This document shows, in pieces, positions 11,450 to 23,648 of a stretch of DNA of 64,000 nucleotides. Numbering within the stretch: the stretch's first letter is position 1; the number at the start of each line of letters is the position of its first letter. The DNA comes from Panorpa germanica (taxonomy: Eukaryota; Arthropoda; Insecta; Mecoptera; Panorpidae), in NCBI GenBank assembly GCA_963678705.1, contig OY783203.1, forward strand, positions 5,766,001 to 5,830,000, in the 5' to 3' direction. The notes beneath the pieces are model-generated. The model did not search any database, was not told the DNA's origin, and saw nothing but the letters and a program-made list of their open reading frames with translations. Made by a program: the position numbers and the translations under genes.

Positions 11450-12850
11450 AGATGCTTCGTGATTTTGAAAAGGTTAAGAAGCACTGTTGCGCAGTATACT
11501 GTGTCCATGTTATATTATAATGCTGCGGGCTCCAGGCGATTTATTGTGAGTTTATGTTTCAATCTAGATAGCGCCTGAGCCATAAGTAACTGCATGCGCA
11601 TAGTGCATTCCTAACCATAGGACATTTGTTAGCATACGTAATTCTCTGTGTAAATGATTGGCTAGATATTCACTAGACCTCTTCTAGACATCATATAGTA
11701 GCAACTTCATAAGTAAGTAATAAAGCAACCATCATTAACCTACATTACTACTAAACAAATCCCCTAAAAAGTAATACAAAATATAATTAAATAAAATATG
11801 TTAGGCTGATGTGAAAATACAGAATATAATAGCAATTAAAACTCGCTCATTGTTGCTTCTTGTGTTTAAAACCTTTTGCTGCCACATAAAAAATTAAAAC
11901 GACATCAATTATCGTTATAAACACCTCATTGCGGCGGGGAAATGAGCTCGCTGTACTCTATGTAACCCCTCTTGGCCACTTCTCCAAAAAATGTTCGGGC
12001 CGTCTTTTAATTTCGTTTCATTATGCCTTGGAAACGCAAACGATTCTGTTTTGTTGTACCCTGGAAAAGCGCCTGCGGTTTTTTATATACATCTATATCA
12101 AACACAATATACTTGCGTCCTCCTTGTGCTCCATATCTCCGGCATTAAAGCGACACTGCTAACTTCTCCAAAACAATTCAGAGACAAGAATCGCTGCTAG
12201 GTCACATTTTTAAACGATAACGTTGTTTGCTTTTCCAACGCAGATTTATTTTAGCTCCCCCGTGTAACGTACAATGTCTGCTGTGCTCTGTACTGTGTAT
12301 AAAGAAATACACAGATTATGCAAAAGATATTAGTTACAGAAATAATTGAAAAGTCAGTCGACTTGAAAATCTAATTCCCCATGCCCCCATTTCTTGCTGG
12401 CGCTCATCCGTTATAAATTAAAAAAAAATCATAGATTTTAAAGTAATGTATTACAAGTAAATTTTGTGATTGTTTCTGAAGTCAAACTGCATAATGGAAA
12501 CTGCATTATGATGAGGTGATTTATGACCAGCTCCGATTAACCGCGGTACTGCAGCATGGGGTAATATTGATCCCCCATAGGCTCCGCCCATAACCCCATA
12601 CTGGAATGGGGAACTGGAATCCAAACAACGAAGGCAAGGAACAAACTCGTAATAGAACTACCGGGATATTCCTGTTTCCCTAATACAAATATTCTGGAAC
12701 AAGGACGATGTGCACAAGTACTGTTTACATTTGAGCACATTGAATGTGTTGTTCATTTGTTAAGTACCTCAAATTGAGGAAAGTGTTTTGTGGCACTATT
12801 TGTATCAATATAAAACTGATGCTTAGTGCCAACTAAAAAAACTGAGTGTA
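11450..12850. other. intergenic, no gene supported
   Basis: Overlapping plus-strand frames at 11929-12200 and a minus-strand frame at 12537-12740 exist, but they conflict with each other and resemble no family. At 12540-12620 short complementary G and C runs (ATGGGGT / ACCCCAT) could pair. Confidence 0.4.
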
Positions 12851-14050
12851 TTTTATAAAATACTGTGTCATGGCGCGGTATGTGTTCCAACAACGGCGAC
12901 CCGCGAACCGCCTTCTTGACTTGTAACGAAATCCTACCTGCCCATCTCTCACATCTCTGAACCCATCGTTTAAAACCGGTCAGGAAACCTTTGAGCTCTT
13001 TTTACTCCAATTGTTACTCCTCTAAAAGTATCAAAAAATCTTAAAGCTATGAAAGAAATAAAGCGGTTGTAATTTTAAATTATAATTCTTGATTAACTTA
13101 TAATATATTAGTATACCGCTCATCGATTGTGATAGATTTATCGTTCTAAAAGGGGTCAGAGCCCTAGGAACAAGATAAACTGTAAATTGATGTCTGAACC
13201 AGGTTGGATTTCCGCTAAAAAATGAATTTAATATGCGGACGAATGAATTCAATATCTTAAGCTGTATTCGGATGGTAAAAAAATAGCAAGTATTTCAATA
13301 AAATAATGTAATACAATTTATATGTTTTTATAATACAAAACAAAAGGAAAAATGAATGGTATTAATATAGCTTTTGAATGATCCATTTAAGTGCCCCCCT
13401 ATCCATTTCAGTAAGCCGTAATGGCAACTGACGAGACAAAGCGATGCGCGAAAGTAATCCAATAAGTGGCGTGCAAAGAATTGCTTGGTAGGAAGCAAGA
13501 CACGAAGGGAATGGGTACGGGACCGGGGAATTCAGGAGCAACCCAGCATCCGAACAGCCGAAGACCTAGAAGCGTCAAATAATCTCATTAGATGACAGTA
13601 ACAAGTATTCGTTGCCCCACGACAAACGGCCGTGTTCCCATGACCCACGCTCTTAGTCCTTTATCAAGGATTTACGTGCATCAGAGAGAGAGTATATTGT
13701 AAAGAGGATAGTATGGGGTGGAGGGGGTGGTTAGATACGAGAATAGCGCTCCCAGCGATATATAGAGCCTATCACCCTTTTGGAGGGAGAGCTCATTGCT
13801 CAGGAGTTCAGGGGATTTCATCCCTCAGGGTATAATGAACGAAAGGGTAAAGCTGCTGAAAAGAGCGATCGGGGGTGAATAATAGAATGAGACTAACGGG
13901 AACTAACAGGGACTAACGGGGACCAACCATTGAGGCAGTCACGGTTTGTTTATTCAAGGGTTGCAATTTCGCGATGGTCATTTCAAAGTCAAACAAGAAA
14001 GATTAAAATTTGAATGGATATCTTGTGCTCAAAGTTAATGCGATTTTTTA
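12850..14050. other. GC-richer block of unknown nature
   Basis: This block is visibly richer in G+C than its surroundings and has no open frame of useful length. It contains a TATA-like word (GATATATAGAGCC near 13757), purine-rich runs (13680-13730) and a short tandem series of about 10 bp (ACTAACGGG variants, 13890-13930). It could be a long-terminal-repeat remnant, an old regulatory island or transferred DNA. I cannot decide between these and found no rRNA match. Confidence 0.35.
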
Positions 14051-14349
14051 TGGGCGGACCTGTCCAATTTAGAATGTGTTATTATCGTGGCCGTTAAGCT
14101 GTTAGTCTGACTGATTTATATAGGAATTAGGGACTCCAATTTTTAGTGAGGATTCAAACATGAAAAGTAACAAATGTATAAATTCCTTTTTATAATTAAA
14201 TTCTTTGAATATATTATCTATATGTTGTTTTAACTTATGTTTGTGTAGTGTTAGAAATACGGGTGCTAGTGTACCTACTTAACTAGTGGAGTACTTAACC
14301 GTTCTAGGTTGTGCTCAAAGTACCTCTAGTCATTTCACTGTAGTAAGAG

Positions 14350-14485
14350 CCATCCATTTATTACGTCACACGCAAAAACAGGAGAAAGGGTCTAAGTGTG
14401 ACGGACGTGACAAGTCACACGATGCGTCTCACCTAATCTAAAATTTGAATTTAAAAGAAAATTCAAATGCGTGACGTCATAACGC

Positions 14486-14486
<1 letters not shown>
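14350..14486 (+). repeat. transposon end (CCATCCAT family)
   Basis: It begins CCATCCATTTATTACGTCAC and carries a G-rich AGGAGAAAGGGTCTAAG segment, then GACGGACGTGACAAG and a terminal TGACGTCATAACGCATTT. The order and wording match a common insect repeat. The partner end type is at 11380-11446. Confidence 0.4.
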
Positions 14487-14487
<1 letters not shown>

Positions 14488-14566
<79 letters not shown>

Positions 14567-14569
14567 CAC

Positions 14570-14618
<49 letters not shown>
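14488..14618. repeat. (TA)n microsatellite
   Basis: About 130 bp of TA repeat with a few single-base interruptions. Open frames rich in Tyr/Ile across it are artefacts. Confidence 0.95.
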
Positions 14619-14620
<2 letters not shown>

Positions 14621-14659
14621 GAATACAATTATAATATATAGTATAATATAGTATTTAGA

Positions 14660-14822
14660 TAGTACCAACCTTCAAACGATATGTGTTCTTACGAAATTTC
14701 ATGACATTCCGACTAATAGTTTACGAGTTATAGTAGTTTTAGAGACGCAACTTTTGCAATTTTCAAAACAAAGGAAAAATCTGACTTTCGTATGTTGATA
14801 AAAAATAGCTTGTATACTTATT
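14660..14822 (+). mobile_element. mariner relic, 5' part
   Basis: It shares with 61357-61500 the block 'CCTTCAAACGATATGTG...GAAATTTCATG', and then leads to AAGGAAAAATCTGACTTTCG. That last part reads EKSDFR, like the EFRVLIK start of irritans-type mariner transposases. Only the untranslated leader and the first codons remain. Confidence 0.55.
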
Positions 14823-14869
14823 GAGTGACGAGATAATTTTTTTTTAATTTAATTTACTTAACGTTTGTT

Positions 14870-15108
14870 TATTTCGGATGTTCAGTCCTACAACCGATGT
14901 CCATTTACTTTACTGGCAGTTTTTGTGGTGTCACGCCCTCAAATATGTGAACTACACCGCTGCCTTGTAAGTTTATGATTATGTATGCAAATAATCAATT
15001 TAACTTAATAACAACCAAACTCAGAAAATAGGTCTGGGATCGAACCCGAAAACACAGGAGTCAGTGCCAAGCACTAATGATATCGCCCATCGTGTCCTCT
15101 TATTATAA
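14870..15108 (-). repeat. tRNA-derived SINE, near full length
   Basis: On the minus strand the order is: head GACACGATGGGCGATATCAT, a box-B-like GGGTTCGATCCC, body CTATTTTCTGAGTTTGGTTG, then AAGGCAGCGGTGTAGTTCAC and the 3' part with GGACATCGGTTGTAGGACTG. It is one of the most complete copies and fixes the family's length at about 240 bp. Confidence 0.7.
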
Positions 15109-15184
15109 TAAACATAATATAATATAAATATACAATTATATATATATTTTTTAAAGTTTCAAATTCTTTTTATTTTCATTTTTT

Positions 15185-15682
15185 TTAAGTTTATTTATAT
15201 TGTACAACATATTAAGTTTATTGTGCAAAAATTTGAAGTCGATTGGAGTACAACTGTCGAAGATATAGAGTTTTAAGTCTTCACCAATCTGGTCTGCTTT
15301 CGTGTTACTTTAAAACTTTTAAATGCGGTTTCTCACACATAGCTTTTTCAGAGTAGTTGCCCTCTCTAGCTCAAAATTTACTGGACCGATTGTTACCTGC
15401 AGAGACTTATCAACTAATGAAATCATTTTGGTTTTTCTATTTCAGAAAATTCATTGATGAGTTATGAGTGGCACCGCAATGTTACTTTTTTTTGTGACGT
15501 CTGCAGAGATGCCTCATTTTTTGATATTTATTTATGAAAATTTCACAAAGTATTCTTTTAATGTCATTTTATCATGTAGTAATTATATAAATAATTATAT
15601 ATTAACTGTGTCGTCAAAAAACATTATCGAAAATATGCTTCTTTTTTATCGTTTTGACCTTATCCACGCCCCTTAACACAAG
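15185..15682 (+). repeat. dispersed repeat R, copy 1
   Basis: It matches 26622-27057 and 56094-56735 in the same orientation. Shared blocks are AAATTTGAAGTCGATT, GATATAGAGTTTTAAGTCTT, TAGCTTTTTCAGAGT, TACCTGCAGA and CATTATCGAAAATATGCTT. Compared with the other copies, this one lacks about 190 bp between CCGATTG and TTACCTGCAG. I see no clear ends or coding capacity, so the class is unknown. Confidence 0.65.
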
Positions 15683-15871
15683 AAAGGGGAAAAGAAGTAC
15701 AGTATTTTTATCTTTCTTAAGTATAAATAAATCCGTAAAAAGGTTAGATTTATTTTTCAAATAGCATTTAAATAGGACTCAAAACATTGTGTATTAGGTA
15801 TCATAGTTTACGTAATGGGTAACTTTTTATTGTATTAAATAAACCTAAAGCACACTTAACTTTTTTTATCG

Positions 15872-15974
<103 letters not shown>

Positions 15975-16069
15975 ATTCCTCAATTATCTAAAATACAAAA
16001 TCCAGCGTGATCGATGCGTTGGAGCCGCCATTAATCGTGCTATATATAGATAACCCTGCTTTACCAGCT

Positions 16070-16459
16070 TGTTAAATTGTCACGACGAGTCGAGTTATCG
16101 TTGATCGCCATACACATTCTCATATAAATAATAAAACGTGTCGCGTAGGTCCTGATAACGGTGGGGCGGTTGGGTTTACTGGATATTTGCTGGGCTCGAT
16201 GGACCCGGTAGACCCTGTAGGTCTCTATGCCAGGGATAGCAAACCGTGATAACAACGTATCAAAAACAAACAAATGATATTTTTAGAATTGCTGGAACTC
16301 TTTAAAATTAATTCTGTTTAAGTTTCACGTGACTTTAATTGTATCTGTCATAATCTGTTTTATTGTACGCGTGCAGGTTTGTTATACCTGTTCTATGCGC
16401 TTAGTCTCGCACTTCGGTAAAACAATACAGTTCAGTTCAGATATACCTACAATACAACA
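16070..16459 (+). mobile_element. possible solo LTR (BEL/Pao-like)
   Basis: The segment starts TGTTAAATTG and ends CAATACAACA, giving the TGT...ACA termini of many LTRs. Twelve bases later comes TGGTGCCGTC, which resembles the TGGTGCCG primer-binding sites of BEL/Pao elements. No second LTR, target duplication or coding region was found. This is a weak call. Confidence 0.22.
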
Positions 16460-17057
16460 CCCCGACGTTCTGGTGCCGTCATGGTAAATGTTACGCGATA
16501 AGCCAAACAACCAACAACCAACAACATGGACTGACAGAGGAACAAACGAATCCACCTACGGGTAAACATGACCCAGTGGCGTAGTTAAAATATAACGCAT
16601 CATTCCTACTCACTGTTTTAATTTTGTATTTAATTTAAATTGAATATGGTAACATATTTAGAATTTACGTTTCCTTTGTTTTTTTAGAACCTTACAAGGT
16701 CTAATGTTTCTAAGTTAAAAATACTAAATTTAAAACATATATATATTATATTATAACCTCCAGAATGTGACAATCTGTCAAAATGCAGTATGATTTATTT
16801 TTAAAAGAAGTTTATTGTCAGTTTGTCAAAAATAAAGAAATAAAAACAATTTCTATTACTAATTGTACAACCGTTATATTTTATAGTTTGGTTGTTAGTA
16901 AAGCAAAATCCCCCTTTAATTTAATATATTTTTTGTATTATTAGTTTAAATGAAACATTAAATTATTTTTGATTATTTATTCATTTCCTTTATGTATTGT
17001 TATTAAATATTATTTCGATTTGCTCTCTTTGTTTTATATTCAAAAGGTTTGAATGTT

Positions 17058-17105
17058 CTGTTGCTGGTTAAATCACTCTAAATACAGCTATCAAACCAGC
17101 AACAG
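17058..17105. repeat. perfect 12-bp inverted repeat
   Basis: CTGTTGCTGGTT (17058-17069) and AACCAGCAACAG (17094-17105) are perfect complements separated by 24 bases. They lie inside the hAT-like element and could be an internal hairpin of it. Confidence 0.7.
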
Positions 17106-17254
17106 CCAAAACAACAAATTAAGGGCACACTGAATTAGATTAAGAATAATTATCTTTTTATTTCTATAAGTGTGTTGAAATATAAACCAGAGCAATTTTT
17201 CACTTACTAAAACCTAAGCCAACCAAGTTCAGAAATGATATTTCTTCAAACTAA

Positions 17255-17420
17255 ACATCTACAACAAAACAGTTGTTATTAAAGTTAAATTGATTATGTA
17301 TTCAAATAATAACAAAAAAATTATTGGACAGCGGTGCAGGTCACCTATATGAAGCCATAACACTATAATACTGTCAACATTACATTAGAAATAATCCACA
17401 TTCAAATAAATTAAATAAAT
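17255..17420 (+). repeat. SINE fragment (body and 3' part)
   Basis: It contains the SINE words GTTGTTATTAAAGTTAAATT, GACAGCGGTGCAGGTCAC and a 3' AAATAAATAAAA tail. The tRNA-like head is missing or replaced. Confidence 0.5.
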
Positions 17421-18059
17421 AAAACGATTTGGTTTATATATAATTGAATTTATGAAAAATCGGATCCAAATTTGACGGTTGATATAGCTGCTGAGGATTT
17501 CAGTTCTTTTTTTGATACTTAATGTTTAGTTTTATATATTAACGCCAACCGATTACAGTCAATATAAATAATCGATATAGTTCTTTATATTACCATTGAA
17601 TAATTGGAAAATACATTAAAAATCTTTTACGAATATATTTTTTTAATACCTTACACAGAATGCTTAATTAGCGCCAGAAAATTTAAATCTTTGTAAACAT
17701 AAGATAAAACGGTTTATGTTAAATAATCCTAACTCTGTTTTGCGGGTACAGTTTTATAGAAATTCATACTAGCTTTGCAAGCCTATAGTAAAACGGAATA
17801 AGGCTTATATTTCTAATTGATATAAATAAAGATCGATAGAATAGATAGTATTAAAAAAAAGTAATGATAAGTTTTCATATTACTCAAGGTAGACTGTAGC
17901 CAGAGAAAACCAATTAGTAGATTTTACAAAATGTAGTGGCATGTTAGTTTCAACTACGTCACTGGCAAGACTCCTAACATTTTTCTTTTGTATTTATGAA
18001 ATAAAAATGATAAAACATTTTATTCTTCATTTAAGCACCTCATTGTTTATACTTTTTGT

Positions 18060-18355
18060 TTTATTTTAATTTTGTTTACTAATTAATAATATAATTAGTA
18101 ATTGTTAGGTGCTTAAGAACCACGTGCAAAATATATTACATAATTATTTGTAGCAAGTTGTTTTCATGAATAATGGCCTTAGCAGTTGGTAGTTACCGGT
18201 TACCGCTTGCCGGTAATGCCGGACTATGTGTAGGTACACCAAACATGTAGTTGTACAATGTACAGTGAATTATCTTTTTAATTATCTTTGTAATTAAAAA
18301 ACAACAATTTTTTAGTTATAGACAATAAATATATAAAATAAAAAGAAACGCTCTA

Positions 18356-18436
<81 letters not shown>

Positions 18437-19660
18437 CATACATATATAGGTGTTATATCATATTCTCTCCTCACCCTAATATACTGAGCCGCATTTAGGT
18501 TAATCGCACTGAATTGCCTCTTCTGAGTCTAAATCTTTTCTACCCTCGAAGAGTTAGAACAGATATGAAGGTGTGGTTGTTTTTGCGGATTGAGGGTGAG
18601 ATTCTGTTTCTAATATTACTCTCCCACTAGTTTTAGTTTTGCCACAACTCAAGCTCATGAAGACAGCACATTAACAAAGATAACTTTAGCCCTTTTGGAT
18701 TACCGCAAACTTAAATAATGCTTCTAAAGTTAAACATAGAAAATGTCACTCGTAATAGCCATAAAATATTTTTTACATAAAAATTATTTTAGCTCTTTGT
18801 ATGCAAGGAACAATATTCCCTTGTATAAAATGATTTCTTTTTTGATAATTTATTACTAGTATACAACGTTTTGTGACCTATTTTTTTATAATTATATTTC
18901 TACGATTCCAACAGCTAGGTGATATCTCGCATTAATTGTAATATAATAATTGCATCTGTTTTGTAGATTTGTTTATTTATATGGATAGTATATTTCTCTA
19001 TTTTTGATTTGGTTGATTTCATTTGGTGAATTATCTAATCTTTGCCAGTCATGGCATTTATTCCATCTCCGGGATGAAACAAATAGATTAAAAATATAAT
19101 ATAATTAGATTTGTAAATTATATACTCTAGGTAGTCTACACAAAAAATTTTAACTTTAACCACAATTTTTACCGCCAATGACTAGCACCGTGCCCCCAAA
19201 TAAAACTATTATTTTAAATTGGTGCCCAAAAAATATTCATTACTTATTATTTCTTAGTTATGAATTTTTTTTTCGAAATTTATAAAACTCAACGTACAAC
19301 AGCACAGAATTTTCACTAAATAAAACGGCACAACTTCAGTTGTCTTGCAGATTATAAATAAAAATAAACAAGATACCTCAAATGAAATTATTACAATTTC
19401 TGTATTCTACTGTATTCTGTATTTGTAAATTTCTATAACAAAATGTATAATATAATAAAATATAATAATAAAAACAGTAAAGAATAGCAAAGTTAAATAT
19501 TACCATAAAACCCTAAATGTAACCCTAACCGTTTAAATTAGTTACTATGAAATTTATGAATAATACTTAGTAGATTTAACTAAATATTTCTTCATGCAAA
19601 TTTACTAAAATTTTGAATTGAAAAATTGGTATGTTTCTACATTACAGAGACGAAAGAAAT
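18060..19660. other. intergenic, AT-rich
   Basis: It holds a long (TA)n tract and plain AT-rich DNA. An inverted word pair, TACCGGTTACCG / GCCGGTAATGCCGG, is near 18193-18225. No gene is seen. Any 3' untranslated sequence of the gene ending at 19671 would lie at the right edge. Confidence 0.45.
18359..18450. repeat. (TA)n microsatellite
   Basis: About 75 bp of TA repeat followed by CATA variants. Confidence 0.95.
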
Positions 19661-19670
19661 TACTGCTAAT

Positions 19671-21097
19671 CTAATCTATTTCCATAGCGAAATCGCCACT
19701 TGCTTTGTGATCTGGTTCGTTATTTTCACCCATTGATATATTTGGTACCTCAGGTAATTTCACAAAAATCCTAACACTTAATCTATGTCTACCTCTAGGA
19801 TTAGTGAAATGGTCAACTGAACTAAGTTGTGATGGTCTATTTTCAGTACAACGTCGTGCATATCTTTCCTCCCATTCTCTGAAGTTATCCTCTTCGTTAC
19901 TACGTGATAGCATGCAGTTATCTTCTCGGTCAGTATTTCTTCCATCAGAACTTCCACCCGGTAACATAGGCTCGTCGTCAGATGTATCTTCGAGTTGCAT
20001 TGGAGAAGGAACTGGAATTGGCAAAGGGATTGGTGCTTCAGGAGCTCTGCCCTCGTTAAATCCTCCAAAATCAAATACGGGAAAGTATCTCGTATTCAAA
20101 TAAGAAATTGGTGGACTATAGTACGGGCATGGAACAACTCGCCGATCAATTCTTAGTCCCTCTATAATAATAGATAATTTTTTAAACATGCATCCTTATA
20201 AATATACAAATAATTTGTTAGGCAATGTAACTGGATGAATTATTGTACAAGAATGTATTGCCTAATGGCAGAAAACATTAAATAAACGAACAACAAACAA
20301 TATAAATAATTTGTTTGCAGCAAAGAGAAAATAAGCAGAAGGGAAGAAAGAGTAGATGAGAGAAGATAGAACTGTTTTTAAATTTTTACACTAAATATAT
20401 TAAAATATATATATATTTAAAAAATTCTGCAAATACTAAAGATATATTAGGTTTATATAAAATACCTCAGAACGTTTTTTGTAAGGTCAGAATAGTGTCT
20501 TTTATTAGTGATCTTACATTAATTACAACACAAAGAGAAAGGGAAATCTAATCTAATCTGCTATCAAATCTAATCCAAAAGTAGACATAAACAAGGAAGA
20601 GAGAACTAGACCAGAATACCAGAAAAATGATTAATATTTATCTCTAAAAATGGTATCTATTTAGATTACTGAGTTGTAGGTCCCTAAGAATAGTAGGCTC
20701 CAGGAACCTCTGAATCTGTAACACCAGCTTGAAACCTCACCCACAAGAGGGTGCTTCCAAATTTAAATTTGTCTGGGGTCCATGAAATTTTAACGCACCA
20801 CATAAAATCCCTTTTAAGACGCTCTGATGAACCGAACAACACCCGGGTACATAAATCTTGTTATCAAGCATAGGTTAACTTACGAGGTGGCATATCTACG
20901 TTAACATCAGGAGCAAGGCGTACTTTCTTTGCAGAACTACACCCTGGGTTGTCTACTGGAAGGTTTGGAACAAATGCTGTAATTGGATTTTGTTCAAGTG
21001 ACATTTCTGATGATTGATAATTCGGGTGATTTCTTTTTCTAGTACGGGACGCTGGTAATCCGCTAAGGAATGTCTGATTTCTTTCTTCGTCATTCAT
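19671..21097 (-). CDS. unrecognised two-coding-exon gene 'B' (234 aa), tandem paralogue of gene at 23649-24840
   Basis: Coding exons are 21097-20884 and 20161-19671. The intron opens with a consensus GTAAGT at 20883 and closes with TTATTATAG at 20162. The split codon (C|AG, phase 1) keeps the frame. Exon 1 encodes 71 residues with two basic clusters (RTRKRNHPNY, KKVRLAPD). Exon 2 begins GLRIDRRVVPCPYYSPP, then YLNTRYFPV, a proline-rich run, an acidic Ser-rich stretch (EDTSDDEPM) and a C-terminus ending AMEID. An untranslated exon ending at 21197 with GTAAGT, followed by a 75-nt intron (21196-21122), precedes exon 1. I see no signal peptide or membrane segment. The basic clusters suggest a nuclear, partly disordered protein, but this is only inference. 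The architecture is the same as in gene A, so I call them paralogues. Function unknown. Confidence 0.6.
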
Positions 21098-21121
21098 TTT
21101 TACTTTCAAATTTTGCCCAAG

Positions 21122-21230
21122 CTACATATATAAAAAATTAAATTAAATTATATAATTTAAAATATATATTTTTTAATATTAAGGAAGAGTACTTACGTCT
21201 AAATGATTCACTGTTTCTACTTACGTGTCT
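21122..21230 (-). other. 5' untranslated exon end and 75-nt intron of gene B
   Basis: Two GTAAGT 5' splice sites occur on the minus strand, starting at 21196 and near 21225. A 3' splice site TATGTAG ends at 21122, just before CTTGGGCAAAATTTG and the ATG at 21097. The intron 21196-21122 is 75 nt, exactly the length of the matching intron in gene A. Confidence 0.45.
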
Positions 21231-21299
21231 TTTGTTTTACTAAATCATTGTTGGCTTGATGATCAGATAATATGGAACATATGGAACGTACAGCAGCGC

Positions 21300-22560
21300 C
21301 AAGTAATTAATTACTAAAACTAATATACCAGAAGATTGATTGAGTAATAAGTAAATTAGACATAATGAAATTGATATGTTCTGAAATATATATTAATAAA
21401 TGTATACTATTTTCAGTATCTTATAATTAAATATTTCATTTCAATCACCTAACTTAAATTTGAATAACTATTTTGATGAAATGTTTCCTCGTAGCATGCT
21501 TATTATATTAGATTATAGCAAGATTATAAAGGCATGATATTCATCGATCTTAAGAACTCCCTATTTTTCCTGTTTTGCTCAAATTATTATTAGTACTTAT
21601 TTATTTGTATATTCTGGTTTACATTATATATTAAATAACCTGACTTAACATGTATACCAATGTATACGAGTATGTCAAATAAATATATGGTAACCATTTT
21701 GAGGTTATGTAATAAATCATATGTTTTATTTTAAAATACATTATTTTAACTAATTCACAATAACATAACAAATTTGCATCAATTATAACATAAATAAATT
21801 ATCATCTAAGGGCATTTCAAAAACATATCATATTTTAAAAAAATATTGTACATATAAATGTCACTTAACGCTATTCAATATAACTGACTTTATTGGTCTT
21901 CTAGAGACCTTGGCTGTGATTATCTGAACAAATTTTCCTGTTAATATTTTCTGTAACATTTATGTAACATATCCGTTTAGATATTAATATTACATAACAA
22001 TGTTTATTAGGTTGCTCAAAAATGGCAATATGACGTTTAGACATAAGGCAGTTATTTTAAGAAAACAGTAAATACAAACTATTTACAATTGAAATCATAA
22101 ATGCCTTGTTATATAATAATTACTATTACTACTACTTTGTTTTCTCTTGTTATGTATGTAACCTGTAAACTAAGTTGAACTTGGGCTAAAATCTTCCTAA
22201 TATAACTTTCCTGCATGACAAAATAACAATACAAACAATTAGTAACTTTGTACTTCTTGCTAGCTATGACTTTGACAGTTCAACTTAAGAAATGGAAATT
22301 ATTGAGTTTGAAATTTCTGAAATATTTAGGATGGCCCAGACCGCTATGAGTTAGTAACTTGCTTGTATTCATTTTAAATTTGCATGATCATATATATATT
22401 GTTGTAATAAGATCAACTTAAACTTAAAACTAAATAGTGAAAGTTACTTAAAATCAGTATACCTTTCTTGATGTAAGTCAGCCTTTTGACAAGATTTGGC
22501 TTAAAGATCTAATGTATAAATGTAGAAGCATCTATCTTAATATCCATTCACTCCTTAAAT
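21300..22560. other. intergenic, AT-rich
   Basis: Plain AT-rich sequence between gene B and the LINE relic. No repeat family or gene could be supported by eye. Confidence 0.45.
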
Positions 22561-22589
22561 TGTACTTCCACAACATATATTTCCTTATA

Positions 22590-23325
22590 AAATTCCTAGA
22601 TGCATGCACAGCATTTCACCCGATTAAAACTGGAGTACCCCAGGAAATGTTTTAGGTTCTGTTCTGTATTTACTATATACTGCTGATCTGTCTACAAATC
22701 CAAATTGTTGATAATAACATTTGCTGTCGACGCAGATATTCTAGCAACACACAAAAACCCAATCTCAAATTTTATTAAAAAATCTGAACAAAATAGAAAA
22801 GTTGCTGAGTAAATGACGCATTAAAATTAAAGAACTTAAATCAGTGGAAGTATGCTTCACATTGCGAAAACAAACCTAGCCTCCTGTTTGTTTAAATAAT
22901 CAACAACTTTAATAGAACTTTCACCTGGCGCTAACACACAAGTGTAAGGAGAATCTTAAGAGACCTATACTAGAGTATTCAAAAATGACAATGGAAAAAA
23001 GCTACTTATCTTCACAGTTATATTAAAAGCAGTGTACAACAGTTACAAGCGTCAAAGAAGAGATCAGGAACCATAGCGTCAGTTTGTGGGACACTGTAAC
23101 TTGAATTCTAGAAATTTAGACTGAGGTGGAAATACCCCGAAGATCTGACTACCAGTTTCTAAGTCAAAGTTGATCATCCCCAGAAGTCTTAGACTTCGAG
23201 AAATCGTTGCGATTATTTTCTAATAGGATCTACATACTATTGTATATTAGGATAATAAATTTACTTATTGCTACACTTAACAGATTTTAAATAAATTGGG
23301 GTTCAATAAAAAAAAAAATAAATTT
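22590..23325 (+). mobile_element. jockey-type LINE relic, reverse-transcriptase end
   Basis: Translation around 22632 gives KTGVPQ and, after a frame change, GNVLGSVLYLLYTADLST. This is the reverse-transcriptase core GVPQGSVLGPLLY of jockey-clade LINEs. Further pieces (LLSK.RIKIKELKS, TLRKQT, PPVCLNN-like) follow in several frames. The relic ends in an A-rich tail (AATAAAAAAAAAA near 23310), as LINEs do. Stops and frameshifts are frequent, so it is dead. It lies between the two paralogous genes and may have inserted after they duplicated. Confidence 0.65.
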
Positions 23326-23648
23326 AATCAAGCTGGTCATAAATGATTAGAATATTTTAAATTTTATTAATTATTTATTTTATTATCATTTATTTTGGAC
23401 TAGAATTTTATAAATTCACAAATAATATTTAATGTATAATCTAAATTACATTGAAGATACTTAATTATTAATTTATGGGAAAAATTTCCAAAATCACAAA
23501 TGATTTTTAATATCTTTTCTAAACGGCAGTCTAAATAATTAAACGAAAAAAAATCGCTAAAAAGAAAAAGTTCTTTTTCCAAAATTTGAAGAAAATGCTT
23601 GATGCATTGCATTTGTAATGCAACTAAAATTGCTCAATGTGTGTTAAG

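Larger units (their letters stand above)
16574..17964 (+). mobile_element. hAT-like non-autonomous element
   Basis: The left end CAGTGGCGTAGTTAAAATAT pairs with a right end that reads inward CAGTGACGTAGTTGAAACT. The flanking octamers are ACATGACC (16566-16573) and GCAAGACT (17965-17972), identical at 5 of 8 positions, as expected of an old target duplication. No transposase frame is present. Its left third recurs at 10900-11235, and SINE sequence lies inside it (17255-17420). Confidence 0.55.

Noticed and set aside
12540-12740. Gene on the minus strand or plasmid-like sequence suggested by GC-rich words
   Set aside because: The frame has no homology signal, and the GC-rich words are short inverted G/C runs.
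14477-14668. Open frames made of Tyr/Ile repeats over (TA)n tracts (also 15801-15983, 29403-29591, 39062-39338)
   Set aside because: They are translations of TA microsatellites. The non-repetitive end of the one at 39117-39338 overlaps SmD3 exon 2 in another frame.
19778-20103. Alternative frames overlapping the last exon of gene B on both strands
   Set aside because: The frame called for gene B continues through correct splice phase and has the paralogous YLxxRYFP motif. The others are shadows.
22590-23325. Intact reverse transcriptase
   Set aside because: The RT core is recognisable only by switching frames. Stops are frequent.
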